64,000 nt of DNA from Chryseobacterium mucoviscidosis (GTDB taxonomy: Bacteria > Bacteroidota > Bacteroidia > Flavobacteriales > Weeksellaceae): NCBI RefSeq assembly GCF_002177115.1, contig NZ_MVAG01000024.1, positions 1 through 64,000 of the forward strand, read 5' to 3'. Under the pieces are notes generated by a model. That model saw only the letters and a program-made list of their open reading frames with translations, was not told the DNA's origin and searched no databases. The stretch's first letter is position 1. Every line of letters starts with the position of its first letter. Positions 1 to 7,806 of this stretch are shown here, piece by piece. Position numbers and translations under genes: made by a program.

Positions 1-105
1 TAAAACTAAATATATTCATCTTAAACAATTGACTATACGCAAATTTACTAAATTTAGGTGAAATTACGGATATTCAAAAAAAATTTAAACAGACTCTTAT
101 GATAA

Positions 106-136
106 AAAAAATCGGTCATTTTTTGATCGATTTTTT
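106..136 (-). terminator. Intrinsic terminator after the TPM/LemA operon
   Basis: A 13-bp stem (A-rich left arm ending in GGTCA, right arm TGATCGATTTTTT) with one G-T wobble and a five-base loop. Runs of A and T flank both sides, so it could work in either direction. It lies about 60 bases downstream of the stop of the minus-strand operon. Confidence 0.6.
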
Positions 137-193
137 ATTGTATGTGTTCATTTCGATTTAAAAACAGAGGAATTTAAAACAAAAACTAAAATT

Positions 194-1012
194 CTACCAT
201 CCTCCTGAAGCACCACCGCCTCCGAAACTTCCGCCTCCTCCGAAGCCGCCAAAACCGCCTCCTCCTCCGCCGGAACTTCCACCACCAAATCCACCTCCGC
301 CAAAGCTGCCTGGAAAAGGGAAAAATCCACCCGGATAATTTCTGCGGCCTCTTCTGGAAAGGATCACATCGTCATCATCATAATTTCCGCCGCCTTTTCC
401 TCCTCCTTTGTTTCCGAAAAGGATGGCAATAATGATGAAGATAACAAATGCAATAATGATAATTTTAAAAATACTTCCGTCTCCATTTCCGCTTTCACGA
501 TTGTTCAAAGGTTTAAATTTCCCCTGAACCGCTTCCATAATTGCCGATGTTCCTCCGTTGATACCTTCGTACCACTCGCCTTGCTTAAAATGGGGGGTAA
601 CAATATAGTCTAAGATCTGTCCTGCAACAGATGCGGTAAGGTATTGTTCCACCGCTCTTCCCTGTTGGATAGCCATCGTATGATCTTCCGTTGCAATAAG
701 AAAAACGATTCCGTTATCCACATCTTTTTTTCCGATCCCCCATTTCTCGCCAAACATCGTTGCCAGAAAATTAATGTCTTCTCCTTTTGTGGAAGGAATA
801 ATAACCACTTCAATCTCTGTAGAGGTAGAATCTGCAAATGCGATCAGTTTTTTATTAAGCGCATCTTTTTCCTCCTGCTTCAGAAGATTGGCATCATCAT
901 AAACAGGATACAGAACGTCTGGTTTTGGGGGAATGGTATATTGTGCCGATACAAAAGTGTAAAAGCATACCAGTAAAAATGAAAAAACTATTTTAAGAGA
1001 ACGTAATTTCAT
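194..1012 (-). CDS. TPM domain protein with glycine-rich tail (YgcG type)
   Basis: 272 residues. An N-terminal signal peptide (about residues 1-23) precedes a TPM (TLP18.3/Psb32/MOLO-1) domain at roughly 35-165. A single membrane helix follows at about 182-200, then a low-complexity tail rich in Gly, Ser and Phe that ends GGGGASGGW. This order is typical of bacterial YgcG-like proteins, whose TPM domain faces the periplasm and whose biochemical role is poorly known. It is the last gene of a three-gene operon with a second TPM gene and lemA, and overlaps the upstream gene by 20 bases. TPM and LemA genes co-occur widely, which suggests a shared envelope role (inference). Confidence 0.8.
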   Translation of the reverse strand: MKLRSLKIVFSFLLVCFYTFVSAQYTIPPKPDVLYPVYDDANLLKQEEKDALNKKLIAFADSTSTEIEVVIIPSTKGEDINFLATMFGEKWGIGKKDVDNGIVFLIATEDHTMAIQQGRAVEQYLTASVAGQILDYIVTPHFKQGEWYEGINGGTSAIMEAVQGKFKPLNNRESGNGDGSIFKIIIIAFVIFIIIAILFGNKGGGKGGGNYDDDDVILSRRGRRNYPGGFFPFPGSFGGGGFGGGSSGGGGGGFGGFGGGGSFGGGGASGGW

Positions 1013-1424
1013 TAGGAAGTTCGTTGTGGTTTTCTCCTGTTACAGGAAAATATTTTTTTAGTTCCAGACCGGTTTCCAGAATTCCGCTTTTTAAAGCCTG
1101 ATAATAATTTCCTTTGGCAAATTCAGACGTAATATAGTCGTGCAGATGATCCCAGTAAGATTGGCTTACTTTTGCATGAATTCCGGTATCTCCGATGATG
1201 GTAAGATATTTCTGTTCGAAATTGACATGAAAAAGCACCGCATTTCTTTCTTTGGTTTTGTTCAGGCATAACTCTTCAAAAACTTTGAAAGCAATTTTTG
1301 CATTGTCTTCATCCGTATTTGAATCGATATGCACTCTGATCTCGCCGGTAGAATGCTCTTCTGCTGACTGAATAGCTTCCACAAGGGAAGCTATCTGCTG
1401 ATTTGTTAAGAAACTGGTTGCCAT
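993..1424 (-). CDS. TPM domain protein, short form
   Basis: 143 residues consisting of essentially one TPM domain. Recognisable parts are the opening TNQQIASLVEAIQSAE, the STGEIRVHID strand and the AVLFHVN strand, with a final helix-rich segment. No signal peptide is visible, so it may be cytoplasmic or anchored by its partner. Its start codon shares one base with the lemA stop (TAATG), a sign of translational coupling, and its end overlaps the next TPM gene by 20 bases. The operon order lemA-TPM-TPM is common in Bacteroidota. Function is not established. Confidence 0.8.
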   Translation of the reverse strand: MATSFLTNQQIASLVEAIQSAEEHSTGEIRVHIDSNTDEDNAKIAFKVFEELCLNKTKERNAVLFHVNFEQKYLTIIGDTGIHAKVSQSYWDHLHDYITSEFAKGNYYQALKSGILETGLELKKYFPVTGENHNELPNEITFS

Positions 1425-2032
1425 TATTCTGAGAATACTTCAGGTGCCTTTTCTGCTCCTGCTTCCGCTTTGAACAAAGGTTTTTCTTTAAAGTTGGTGA
1501 AATTCGCCAGAATATTATTCGGGAATTGCTTTATAGATACATTATAATCTTTTGCTGCATCATTGTAGTAAACAGTTTCTGTTCTGATGCTGTTTTCTAT
1601 CGCGATATACTCTCTCTGGAAATTAATGTATTGCTGATCTGCTTTTAAATTAGGATAAGATTCCACCACTGCCATCAATCTGCTTAAAGCTCCGGATAAT
1701 TCTCCCTGTGCAGCCTGAAATTTAGCAATATCCTGCTCAGTCATATTGGTAGGATCAATATTGATAGAAGTTGCTTTGGAACGTGCCTCAACAACTTTCG
1801 TTAAGGTTTCCTGCTCGAATTTGGAATAAGATTTTACCGTTCTTTCAAGATTCGGGATAAGATTTGCTCTTTTCTGATAAACTGTTTCTACGTTAGACCA
1901 TTTTGCATTAACCGTCTGTTCTTTGTCTACAAAGCTGTTGTAGCCGTTTTTGCCCCAGAAGAAAATAACTGCGACAATAATAAGAAGAGCGATACCAATA
2001 GTTCCTGCGCTCAGACAACCTTTATTTTTCAT
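1424..2032 (-). CDS. lemA: LemA family protein
   Basis: 202 residues from the ATG at 2032. A longer frame starts at 2068, but the peptide beginning MKNKGCLSAGT gives the usual short cytoplasmic tail and then one membrane helix (about 5-25). The rest is the LemA helical bundle, with the family signatures WSNVETVYQKRANLIPNL and YPNLKADQQYINFQREY. LemA proteins are small membrane-anchored helical proteins of poorly defined role. It is the first gene of an operon with two TPM-domain genes and is divergent from folA, with about 75 bases between them. Confidence 0.88.
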   Translation of the reverse strand: MKNKGCLSAGTIGIALLIIVAVIFFWGKNGYNSFVDKEQTVNAKWSNVETVYQKRANLIPNLERTVKSYSKFEQETLTKVVEARSKATSINIDPTNMTEQDIAKFQAAQGELSGALSRLMAVVESYPNLKADQQYINFQREYIAIENSIRTETVYYNDAAKDYNVSIKQFPNNILANFTNFKEKPLFKAEAGAEKAPEVFSE

Positions 2033-2085
2033 AGTTTGAATTTTTTTAATATGTTTTGTGCTAACCAAATATACAAATTATGTGC

Positions 2086-2093
2086 TAATTTTG
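2086..2093 (+). promoter_or_regulatory. Putative -7 element of folA
   Basis: TAATTTTG fits the Bacteroidota -7 consensus TAnnTTTG and ends 15 bases before the folA start codon, predicting a leader of about 10 bases. No TTTG at a convincing -33 distance was found. Confidence 0.4.
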
Positions 2094-2108
2094 TAAAAAT
2101 TTATTTTA

Positions 2109-2594
2109 ATGACAACAATTGTGGTGGCAATGGGAGAGAAGAACGAAATTGGTTTTGAAAATCAGTTGCTTTGGCATCTTCCGAAAGATCTGAAACACTT
2201 TAAAGAAATCACTTCGGGGCATCCGGTGATCATGGGAAGAAAGACATATGAAAGTATCGGGAAACCGCTTCCCAACCGTACCAATATTGTTGTGTCCAGA
2301 AAAACCGACTGGTTCGAAGAAGGAATTTTAATCGTCGGAAGCATCAAAGAAGCCGTAAAATTCGCTAAAAAAATTGACGAAGAAGTTTTCATCATCGGAG
2401 GTGGTAAAATCTATGAACAGACGATGGATGTCGTTGATAAACTGGAAGTAACTTTGGTAAAAACAGATCTTGAAGCAGATACTTTCTTTCCAAAGATCGA
2501 TCCAAGGATCTGGAAAAAAACAGAGGAAATCTGCCATGAAAAAGACGAAAAAAACCAGTATGATTTCTGTTTTCAAACGTTTGAAAGAGTTTAA
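2109..2594 (+). CDS. folA: Dihydrofolate reductase
   Basis: 161 residues, normal for bacterial DHFR. It reduces dihydrofolate to tetrahydrofolate with NADPH for thymidylate, purine and methionine synthesis. Visible signatures are the N-terminal strand TTIVVAMGEKNEIG, the active-site segment LLWHLPKDLKHF with the acidic residue at D27 (the E. coli position), the NADPH-binding segment VIMGRKTYESIG near 40-51, and the IIGGGKIYEQ loop near 95-104. It is a single gene, divergent from lemA, with a putative promoter just upstream. A short spacer and a TPR-like membrane gene follow. Confidence 0.97.
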   Translation: MTTIVVAMGEKNEIGFENQLLWHLPKDLKHFKEITSGHPVIMGRKTYESIGKPLPNRTNIVVSRKTDWFEEGILIVGSIKEAVKFAKKIDEEVFIIGGGKIYEQTMDVVDKLEVTLVKTDLEADTFFPKIDPRIWKKTEEICHEKDEKNQYDFCFQTFERV

Positions 2595-2669
2595 TGTTTA
2601 AAGTTCTCAGTTCAGGATTTAATACAAAACTTTAGACTCTGAACCTTAAACTTTGAATCTTAAATTTCT

Positions 2670-2677
2670 TATCTTTG
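2670..2677 (+). promoter_or_regulatory. Putative -7 element
   Basis: TATCTTTG, followed by CA, is a perfect match to TAnnTTTG, 18 bases before the start codon of the next gene. A TTTG at 2652-2655 is nearer than the usual -33 spacing. Confidence 0.5.
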
Positions 2678-2695
2678 CACTTCTAAAATTTAATA

Positions 2696-3265
2696 ATGAA
2701 TAAATATATAAAAATTGCAGTTGCGGCGGTTCTTATTCTTTTAGGACTGTATATGATGTTCTTTACGAGAAACTTAGGCTGGGGAATCGTTGTGTTCCTT
2801 CTGGCTGCAGCACCTATTCTGCTTTTCTTTAAAAATGAATATATTCTTTTGGCTTTCTGGCAATTAAGAAAGCAAAATATGGAAAAAGCAGGTGAGTGGC
2901 TTAAAAATATTACAGATTACAAAAACCAGCTTCATAAAACGCAGTATGGATATTTTCACTATTTAATGGGATTAACTCAAGCTCAGGATCATCCTACAAA
3001 AGTGGAACCTTTCATGAAAAAAGCTTTGGAATATGGTCTTAACATGAAGCATGACAGAGCTATGGCAACTTTAAATCTAGCAGCCGCAGCAATTTCTAAA
3101 GGAAGAAAACAGGAAGGACAAAAACTTCTGGACGAAGCAAAACGATTAGACAGTGCAGGAATGATGACCGACCAGATTAAAATGATGAAGGAGCAACTGA
3201 AAATGCCAACGATGCAGAAACATATGCATAACCCGAATATGAGAAACAGAGGTAAATTCTTTTAA
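2696..3265 (+). CDS. Small membrane protein with TPR-like helical domain
   Basis: 189 residues. Two hydrophobic segments at about 5-22 and 28-46 form a hairpin membrane anchor. The rest is soluble and helical, with repeat-like pairs of helices (for example KAGEWLKNI, MATLNLAAAAISKGRKQEGQKLLDEAKRL) that look like two or three degenerate tetratricopeptide units, followed by a Met- and Gln-rich tail (MKEQLKMPTMQKHMHNPNMRN). TPR domains usually mediate protein contacts. No specific function is recognised. It has its own promoter-like sequence and ends at a terminator shared with the convergent lipoprotein gene. Confidence 0.75.
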   Translation: MNKYIKIAVAAVLILLGLYMMFFTRNLGWGIVVFLLAAAPILLFFKNEYILLAFWQLRKQNMEKAGEWLKNITDYKNQLHKTQYGYFHYLMGLTQAQDHPTKVEPFMKKALEYGLNMKHDRAMATLNLAAAAISKGRKQEGQKLLDEAKRLDSAGMMTDQIKMMKEQLKMPTMQKHMHNPNMRNRGKFF

Positions 3266-3289
3266 TGAATAACTCCAGTAAAAATAACA

Positions 3290-3318
3290 AAAGCATCTAA
3301 TTTTTTAGGTGCTTTTTA
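3290..3318. terminator. Terminator between convergent genes
   Basis: An 11-bp stem (AAAGCATCTAA with TTAGGTGCTTT, one G-T wobble) and a TTTT loop, followed by a T run on the plus strand. It overlaps the stop codon of the convergent lipoprotein gene at 3316. Confidence 0.7.
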
Positions 3319-3852
3319 TTTTGCGAATTTAGGAGGTGGAGGTGGAGGTTCTGGTGATTTGAAGAATGTATCATTAGGATAAATTTTCTTACGGAGTAAT
3401 CCGAAACGATCTAATTTTTCAAGATTATCTCGCAGACCATCACTGTAAAAAGATTTTGCTTGGGCTTTGTTTTTATAATGAATGCTTACAATTGCAGAAT
3501 TTGTTTCCGTTTTTGGTTTATTTTCTTTGGATAAATATTTAAAATAATTCTCAAAGCTCAATTGATTTTTATTGCTTGCTTGGTAAACTATTTTTGGTAA
3601 TGTCTGTTCTCTTTTTTCAAATGAACTTATTTCCGAATAGGTCTGAAGAAATACAGTATCTTTTTGTTTGATAAAAGTATACAATTCATGAGATAAAAAT
3701 AAACAGGCTGAATGATTTACACTTACTTCAATAGTATCACCATTTTCCATTTTGTCTGAAAATTGATATAAATCTTTTTCTAAATCAAAATTACTCTCTT
3801 GCTGACAAGAGAGGAGCAATAAGAAAATGAAAAAAGAAATGCATTTTTTCAT
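3316..3852 (-). CDS. Putative lipoprotein of unknown function
   Basis: 178 residues. The N-terminus MKKCISFFIFLLLLSCQQES is a lipoprotein signal peptide with lipobox LLSC, so the mature protein should begin at Cys16 and be membrane-anchored. The mature part is charged and mixed alpha/beta with no family I recognise. The C-terminus is proline-rich (a run of seven prolines near 167-174), which suggests an extended tail. It is convergent with the TPR-like gene. Its start lies three bases past the stop of the TRIC-type channel gene, so the two are probably co-transcribed. Confidence 0.65.
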   Translation of the reverse strand: MKKCISFFIFLLLLSCQQESNFDLEKDLYQFSDKMENGDTIEVSVNHSACLFLSHELYTFIKQKDTVFLQTYSEISSFEKREQTLPKIVYQASNKNQLSFENYFKYLSKENKPKTETNSAIVSIHYKNKAQAKSFYSDGLRDNLEKLDRFGLLRKKIYPNDTFFKSPEPPPPPPKFAK

Positions 3853-3855
3853 ACA

Positions 3856-4488
3856 TTACATCTCAGAGTTATTCTCATACCCATAAAATTTCGGGATCTG
3901 CCAATGATATTTCACGGCTAAAGTTCTTATGGATACAATTAAAAGAATCGTGAAAATCTGAACGATAGTATAAGTTAAAGTAGTAAATTTTGTCAATAGT
4001 AAAAAAGCAGAACCTCCCACAATACAGGCGGTTGCATAAATTTCTTTCCTGAAAATTAAAGGAATTCTGTTGAGCAATATATCCCTGATAATTCCACCGA
4101 AACAACCTGTAATTGTTCCCAACCCGATACAGATTAATGGATGAATATCTGCATTTAAACCCTTCTGAACACCAATAATGGTAAACAATCCTAATCCAAA
4201 ACTGTCAAAAATAAATAAAGTTACCCTGAAATTTTTTTCAAAAGATTTAAAAATCATGGTGAAAATACTGGTCAGAATAATCAATGCACACGTAAGCAAA
4301 TCATGCATCCAGAAAACCGGAATATCAAGCAGAAGATCTCTCACGGTTCCACCACCGACAGAAGTTACAAAAGCAATAATCAGCACACCGAAAGGATCGA
4401 GCCGCTTTTGCATCGCCGCAAAACTTCCCGACATCGAAAATGATATCGTTCCCAAAACTTCTATGGCAAAATTGAACTGTTCGTGCAT
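3856..4488 (-). CDS. TRIC-type (UPF0126) cation channel family membrane protein
   Basis: 210 residues with about seven membrane helices. The sequence is an internal repeat of two similar halves: one holds GSFAAMQKRLDPFGVLIIAF and TVRDLLLDIPVFW, the other GLGTITGCFGGIIRDILLN and PLIFRKEIYATA. The glycine-rich segments followed by an RD-L motif in each half are the hallmark of UPF0126 (YicG/YadS), the prokaryotic relatives of trimeric intracellular cation channels. The predicted role is monovalent cation passage across the inner membrane. Upstream lies the inverted-repeat cassette with a four-helix-bundle gene, which separates it from coaD. Confidence 0.88.
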   Translation of the reverse strand: MHEQFNFAIEVLGTISFSMSGSFAAMQKRLDPFGVLIIAFVTSVGGGTVRDLLLDIPVFWMHDLLTCALIILTSIFTMIFKSFEKNFRVTLFIFDSFGLGLFTIIGVQKGLNADIHPLICIGLGTITGCFGGIIRDILLNRIPLIFRKEIYATACIVGGSAFLLLTKFTTLTYTIVQIFTILLIVSIRTLAVKYHWQIPKFYGYENNSEM

Positions 4489-4497
4489 GTTTTATGG

Positions 4498-4926
4498 GTA
4501 ATGAGTAATTGGTAATAAGTAATATGATTATAGTATTGTATTTTGAGATAATTTAAATTTATAAGCAGTCATTACTTTTACCAATTCATCACATTCTGAT
4601 CTTAAATGTGAGATTTTTCCGGAATCTAAATATTCCAGCTCATCAATTATTTCTAACCAGAATTGAGTTTCATCAATTTCTTCTACAACAATGCAAATTT
4701 TAGCAAATCTTTCCTTTTCGGATCTTGCTCTCGCGACTGCTCTGTAATTAGCAGCTACAGAAGTTGCTGATCTTATAATTTGTTTTCTTATAACTGAAAG
4801 ATCATCAGAATAAGGTAATGGTGATAACGATTTAATAATCGAAATCGAAAAATCTTTAGTTCGATCTCTAAACACCTGATTAAAATCCATAGTTGTAAAA
4901 ATTACTCATTACCAATTACTCATTAC
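4498..4926. mobile_element. Inverted-repeat cassette carrying a four-helix-bundle gene
   Basis: The two ends, 4498-4523 and 4901-4926, are 26-bp inverted repeats that match at 25 of 26 positions (arm begins GTAATGAGTAATTGG). They enclose exactly one gene, 4528-4890. The right arm touches the coaD stop codon and the left arm is 10 bases from the TRIC-type gene start, so it looks like a unit placed neatly between two genes. No transposase is inside, so any movement would need help in trans. Alternatively these are dispersed spacer repeats that happen to flank the gene. Confidence 0.5.
4528..4890 (-). CDS. Four-helix-bundle protein (S23/IVS family)
   Basis: 120 residues. The segment RSATSVAANYRAVARARSEKERFAKICIVVEEIDE is the signature of the four-helix-bundle family first known from intervening sequences inside 23S rRNA genes and now found scattered in Bacteroidota and spirochaete genomes. 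The protein is entirely helical, with no signal or membrane segment. Related proteins form small oligomers, but their role is unclear. The gene lies between two 26-bp inverted repeats and nothing else shares its unit, which supports a mobile or selfish cassette rather than a link to coaD or the channel gene. Confidence 0.85.
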   Translation of the reverse strand: MDFNQVFRDRTKDFSISIIKSLSPLPYSDDLSVIRKQIIRSATSVAANYRAVARARSEKERFAKICIVVEEIDETQFWLEIIDELEYLDSGKISHLRSECDELVKVMTAYKFKLSQNTIL

Positions 4927-5391
4927 TTATAATTGCACTCTCACCGAATCCGGAACCAAGAGCTCATATTCTCCGCCGTGATTGATGATTTCCCTTACAA
5001 TGCTGCTGCTGATGAAAGACTTTCCTGAAGACGTTAACAAAAATACCGTTTCCAGTTTTTTGTGGGCTAAAGTTCTGTTGGTGTGGGCAATGGCTTTTTC
5101 AAACTCAAAATCAGCAGGATTTCTTAAACCTCTGATGATGTATTGTGCATTTTTTTCGAAGCAGTAATCAACGGTTAATCCTTCAAAATAATCCACTTCC
5201 ACATTTGGGAATTCTGCAACGGAATTTTGGATGAATTCCATTCTTTTTTCCAGCGGAAACATATATTTTTTCTGGGAATTCTGCCCGATCGCAATTATCA
5301 GTTTATCAAAAAGCGGTGCCGCTCTTTCTATAATATCATAATGTCCTAAAGTAATCGGATCGAATGACCCCGGAAAAACAGCAATTTTCAT
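4927..5391 (-). CDS. coaD: Pantetheine-phosphate adenylyltransferase
   Basis: 154 residues, the usual length. It catalyses the penultimate step of coenzyme A synthesis, joining 4'-phosphopantetheine and ATP to give dephospho-CoA. The nucleotidyl-transferase signature FPGSFDPITLGH (residues 6-17, with the HxGH-type TLGH) is intact. Also visible are RGLRNPADFEFE and the C-terminal SGKSFISSSIVREI loop that binds ATP. The stop codon directly abuts one arm of the inverted-repeat cassette. The ddl gene lies upstream on the same strand after about 90 bases, so an operon is possible. Confidence 0.97.
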   Translation of the reverse strand: MKIAVFPGSFDPITLGHYDIIERAAPLFDKLIIAIGQNSQKKYMFPLEKRMEFIQNSVAEFPNVEVDYFEGLTVDYCFEKNAQYIIRGLRNPADFEFEKAIAHTNRTLAHKKLETVFLLTSSGKSFISSSIVREIINHGGEYELLVPDSVRVQL

Positions 5392-5484
5392 GCGTATAAA
5401 AGTTATAAGTTATAAATTATGAATGATGAGGGTAGAAATGTAGAAATCTAAACTTCCAGCTTTTATCCTCAATCTTCCATCCTT

Positions 5485-6471
5485 TTAATTTTTTTGTAAA
5501 GCTTTTTCAACCTCGTTTCCACAAAGATCTGTGATGGAAATTCCGTAGATTTTTGCCTGTTGCGGAAGAATACTTGCGGGAGAAAATCCCGGATTGGTAT
5601 TCATTTCCAGCATGTAAGGAATTCCGTCCATCAGAATATATTCACTTCTTGAGAAACCACTCATCCCAAGAGAATTGTAGGCTCTTTTTGCGATTTCTTC
5701 TACGCGGATTCTTGTTTCATCGTCGATTCTTGCAGGCGTAATTTCCTCAGAAGCTCCTTCGTATTTGGCTTCATAATCGAAAAATTCGTTGGTAGGAACG
5801 ATTTCTGTAATTCCCAGAACAATTGTTTCTCCTTTATAATCGATTACTCCCACAGAAACTTCCATTCCGTCGAGGAAACTTTCAATTAAAATTTCGTCAT
5901 CTTCTTTAAATGCGATCTCGGTTGCAGCAAGGAATTCAGCCTTTTCTTTCACTTTAGAAATTCCCAAAGATGATCCCGACTGATTGGGTTTCACAAAAAC
6001 AGGCAAGCCAAGAGTTTCTATAATTTCGTCAACCTTAATTTCTTCTCCTTTTCTTAAATAAACACTCTTCGCAGAAGGAATTCCGTATTTTGAAAGTACC
6101 GCTAAAGTATCTTTTTTATTGAATGTTAAAGCACTCTGATAAAAATCGCATCCCGTGTATTTCTGTCCGATCGCGTCCCAATACGCCTGAAGAATTCCGT
6201 TTTCGCCCGGTGTTCCGTGGATGATATTGAAACATACATCAAATTTCAATGGGGCATTGTTATCTAAAGTCACAGAAAAATCGCCTCTGTTTATGGGGAA
6301 TTTCTGCTCATTTTCGCCTAAAAAATACCATTCATCTTTCAGGATAACTACTTTATATACATCGTAAAGATTTCTGTCTAAGGAATCGTAGATTAATTGT
6401 CCGCTTTTCAATGATACAACATATTCGTCTGAATAGCCTCCCATCACTACGGCAACTTGTTTTTTGCTCAT
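5485..6471 (-). CDS. ddl: D-alanine--D-alanine ligase
   Basis: 328 residues. It makes the D-Ala-D-Ala dipeptide for peptidoglycan stem peptides using ATP. The N-terminal fold begins KKQVAVVMGGYSDEY and is followed by FNIIHGTPGENGILQAYWD, which is the substrate-binding Ddl region. An ATP-grasp domain contains KPNQSGSSLGISKV, and the metal-binding C-terminal motif is EMNTNPGFSPASILP. All core motifs are intact. It has its own -7 element and is divergent from the PASTA-domain gene, so two cell-envelope genes share this intergenic region. Confidence 0.97.
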   Translation of the reverse strand: MSKKQVAVVMGGYSDEYVVSLKSGQLIYDSLDRNLYDVYKVVILKDEWYFLGENEQKFPINRGDFSVTLDNNAPLKFDVCFNIIHGTPGENGILQAYWDAIGQKYTGCDFYQSALTFNKKDTLAVLSKYGIPSAKSVYLRKGEEIKVDEIIETLGLPVFVKPNQSGSSLGISKVKEKAEFLAATEIAFKEDDEILIESFLDGMEVSVGVIDYKGETIVLGITEIVPTNEFFDYEAKYEGASEEITPARIDDETRIRVEEIAKRAYNSLGMSGFSRSEYILMDGIPYMLEMNTNPGFSPASILPQQAKIYGISITDLCGNEVEKALQKN

Positions 6472-6493
6472 TTTTGTTTAGTATCAATTAAGG

Positions 6494-6501
6494 CAAATTT
6501 A
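6494..6501 (-). promoter_or_regulatory. Putative -7 element of ddl
   Basis: Read on the minus strand this is TAAATTTG, a perfect TAnnTTTG, 23 bases before the ddl start codon. Confidence 0.45.
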
Positions 6502-6593
6502 ATGATTTTATACAACGCGTAAACCTAAAACCTGAAATTTTAAAATCAAAAGTGAAATGTGTTAAATTAAAAGCACATTCTAAAATTATTAGT

Positions 6594-6601
6594 TATATTT
6601 G
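6594..6601 (+). promoter_or_regulatory. Putative -7 element of the PASTA gene
   Basis: TATATTTG, perfect TAnnTTTG. It lies downstream of a possible earlier ATG at 6552 and 26 bases before the ATG at 6627, so it argues for the later start. Confidence 0.5.
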
Positions 6602-6626
6602 CTGTCTAATTATAGTCATTTTAAGT

Positions 6627-7733
6627 ATGCTTAAATCACTTTTCAATTGGAAAGTTTTACTGAACTTAGTCGTAGCCATCGGTGTTTTTGTGGGGTTGGT
6701 TTGGCTTACGTTTCGTTGGTTAGAATATCATACCAATCATGGTCAGGAAATTCCCGTTCCAAATATTGTTAATAAAACTGTACAGGAAGCCATCAAAGTA
6801 TTGGATGATTCGGGATTGGAATATGAAGTAGATAGTGCTGAATATAATCCTAAATACAGACCTTTTCAGGTGTTACAGGTGTACCCGGTTCCGGGTTCCC
6901 GTGTAAAAGACGGAAGAGCAATTGTTCTAAGAGTAAATCCAAGAACCTGGGCTAAAGTTGAGGTTCCGGATGTGATTAATAAATATTCAGGTCTTGCTTT
7001 CCAGCGTCTGGAACAGGTGGGTCTGAAAGTTGGAGACACCATCTTCGAGCCAAGTATTCAGAAAGATGCAGTTATCCGAATTTTATATAACGGAAATGAA
7101 GTAAAACCAAAAACTAAACTGGCGAGATTCTCTGTGGTGGATGTCGTTATTGGTTCAGGACCATTACGAAACATTGCGATTCCTAATGTTGTAGGATTAA
7201 CAGTGAAAGAAGCGAGACAGGTCATTGCAAGAAGTATGTTTGAAGTAGGTCTTGTAGATCATGAAGACGGAAGCAAGGATGAATCCGATGTTATCTATTA
7301 TCAGGATCCTGCAGCCGGAGATGTCCGGGATCAGGGAATGCAGATCGATCTTTGGGCAAGTAAGAAAACATTGGCTGAACTGAGTGCAAAAATCGAACAG
7401 CTAAATTCTACCTATAGAATGAAAGTAGACACCGCTCTGCCTCCGATCCAGTATCAGGAAATGCCTTCACGTCAGGAGCCGTCACAGGATATTCCTCCGC
7501 CGCCTGTAACTCCGAGAAGAGAAAATCCTAAACCATCTACAGATGCGATAAAGACAGATGCTTCTAAAAGTACAGTAAAATCAACGACATCAGTAACCGA
7601 AAATAAACCAAAAACTACTACTTCCAATACAGGTAGTAGTTCTGGTAATAATACATCAGTAAATAAAACTGCTGCGACGACTTCTGCAAAACCTGCAGAA
7701 AAGCCGAAAGCTAAGAAGATGGTTATAGAATAA
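6627..7733 (+). CDS. PASTA domain membrane protein
   Basis: 368 residues from the ATG at 6627, chosen because a promoter-like TATATTTG sits between it and the earlier in-frame ATG. A short cytoplasmic N-terminus is followed by one membrane helix (about 9-29), then three PASTA domains: VPNIVNKTVQEAIKVLDDSGL, VPDVINKYSGLAFQRLEQVGL and IPNVVGLTVKEARQVIARSMF, each around 70 residues. A Pro/Ser/Thr/Lys-rich disordered tail from about 270 to the end follows. PASTA domains bind peptidoglycan or muropeptides in other bacteria. No kinase or transpeptidase domain is attached. It is co-oriented with the rluD-type gene but separated from it by a strong terminator. Confidence 0.85.
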   Translation: MLKSLFNWKVLLNLVVAIGVFVGLVWLTFRWLEYHTNHGQEIPVPNIVNKTVQEAIKVLDDSGLEYEVDSAEYNPKYRPFQVLQVYPVPGSRVKDGRAIVLRVNPRTWAKVEVPDVINKYSGLAFQRLEQVGLKVGDTIFEPSIQKDAVIRILYNGNEVKPKTKLARFSVVDVVIGSGPLRNIAIPNVVGLTVKEARQVIARSMFEVGLVDHEDGSKDESDVIYYQDPAAGDVRDQGMQIDLWASKKTLAELSAKIEQLNSTYRMKVDTALPPIQYQEMPSRQEPSQDIPPPPVTPRRENPKPSTDAIKTDASKSTVKSTTSVTENKPKTTTSNTGSSSGNNTSVNKTAATTSAKPAEKPKAKKMVIE

Positions 7734-7757
7734 AACTATAAATATTATAAAAAATAC

Positions 7758-7789
7758 AGGCTTCAACTTTCATTATGTTGAAGCCTTTT
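7758..7789 (+). terminator. Intrinsic terminator after the PASTA gene
   Basis: A perfect 10-bp stem (AGGCTTCAAC with GTTGAAGCCT), a nine-base loop and a T run, 24 bases after the stop codon. Confidence 0.85.
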
Positions 7790-7806
7790 GTATAAAAGAT
7801 AAAACA

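Noticed and set aside
148..330. A glycine-rich reading frame overlapping the TPM protein tail
   Set aside because: It is the antisense or shifted reading of the repetitive GGA/GGC tail of the gene at 194-1012 and has no start context or signal.
6552..6626. An earlier start for the PASTA gene
   Set aside because: A promoter-like element at 6594-6601 falls inside it, and the extra residues add a second hydrophobic segment not typical of the family.
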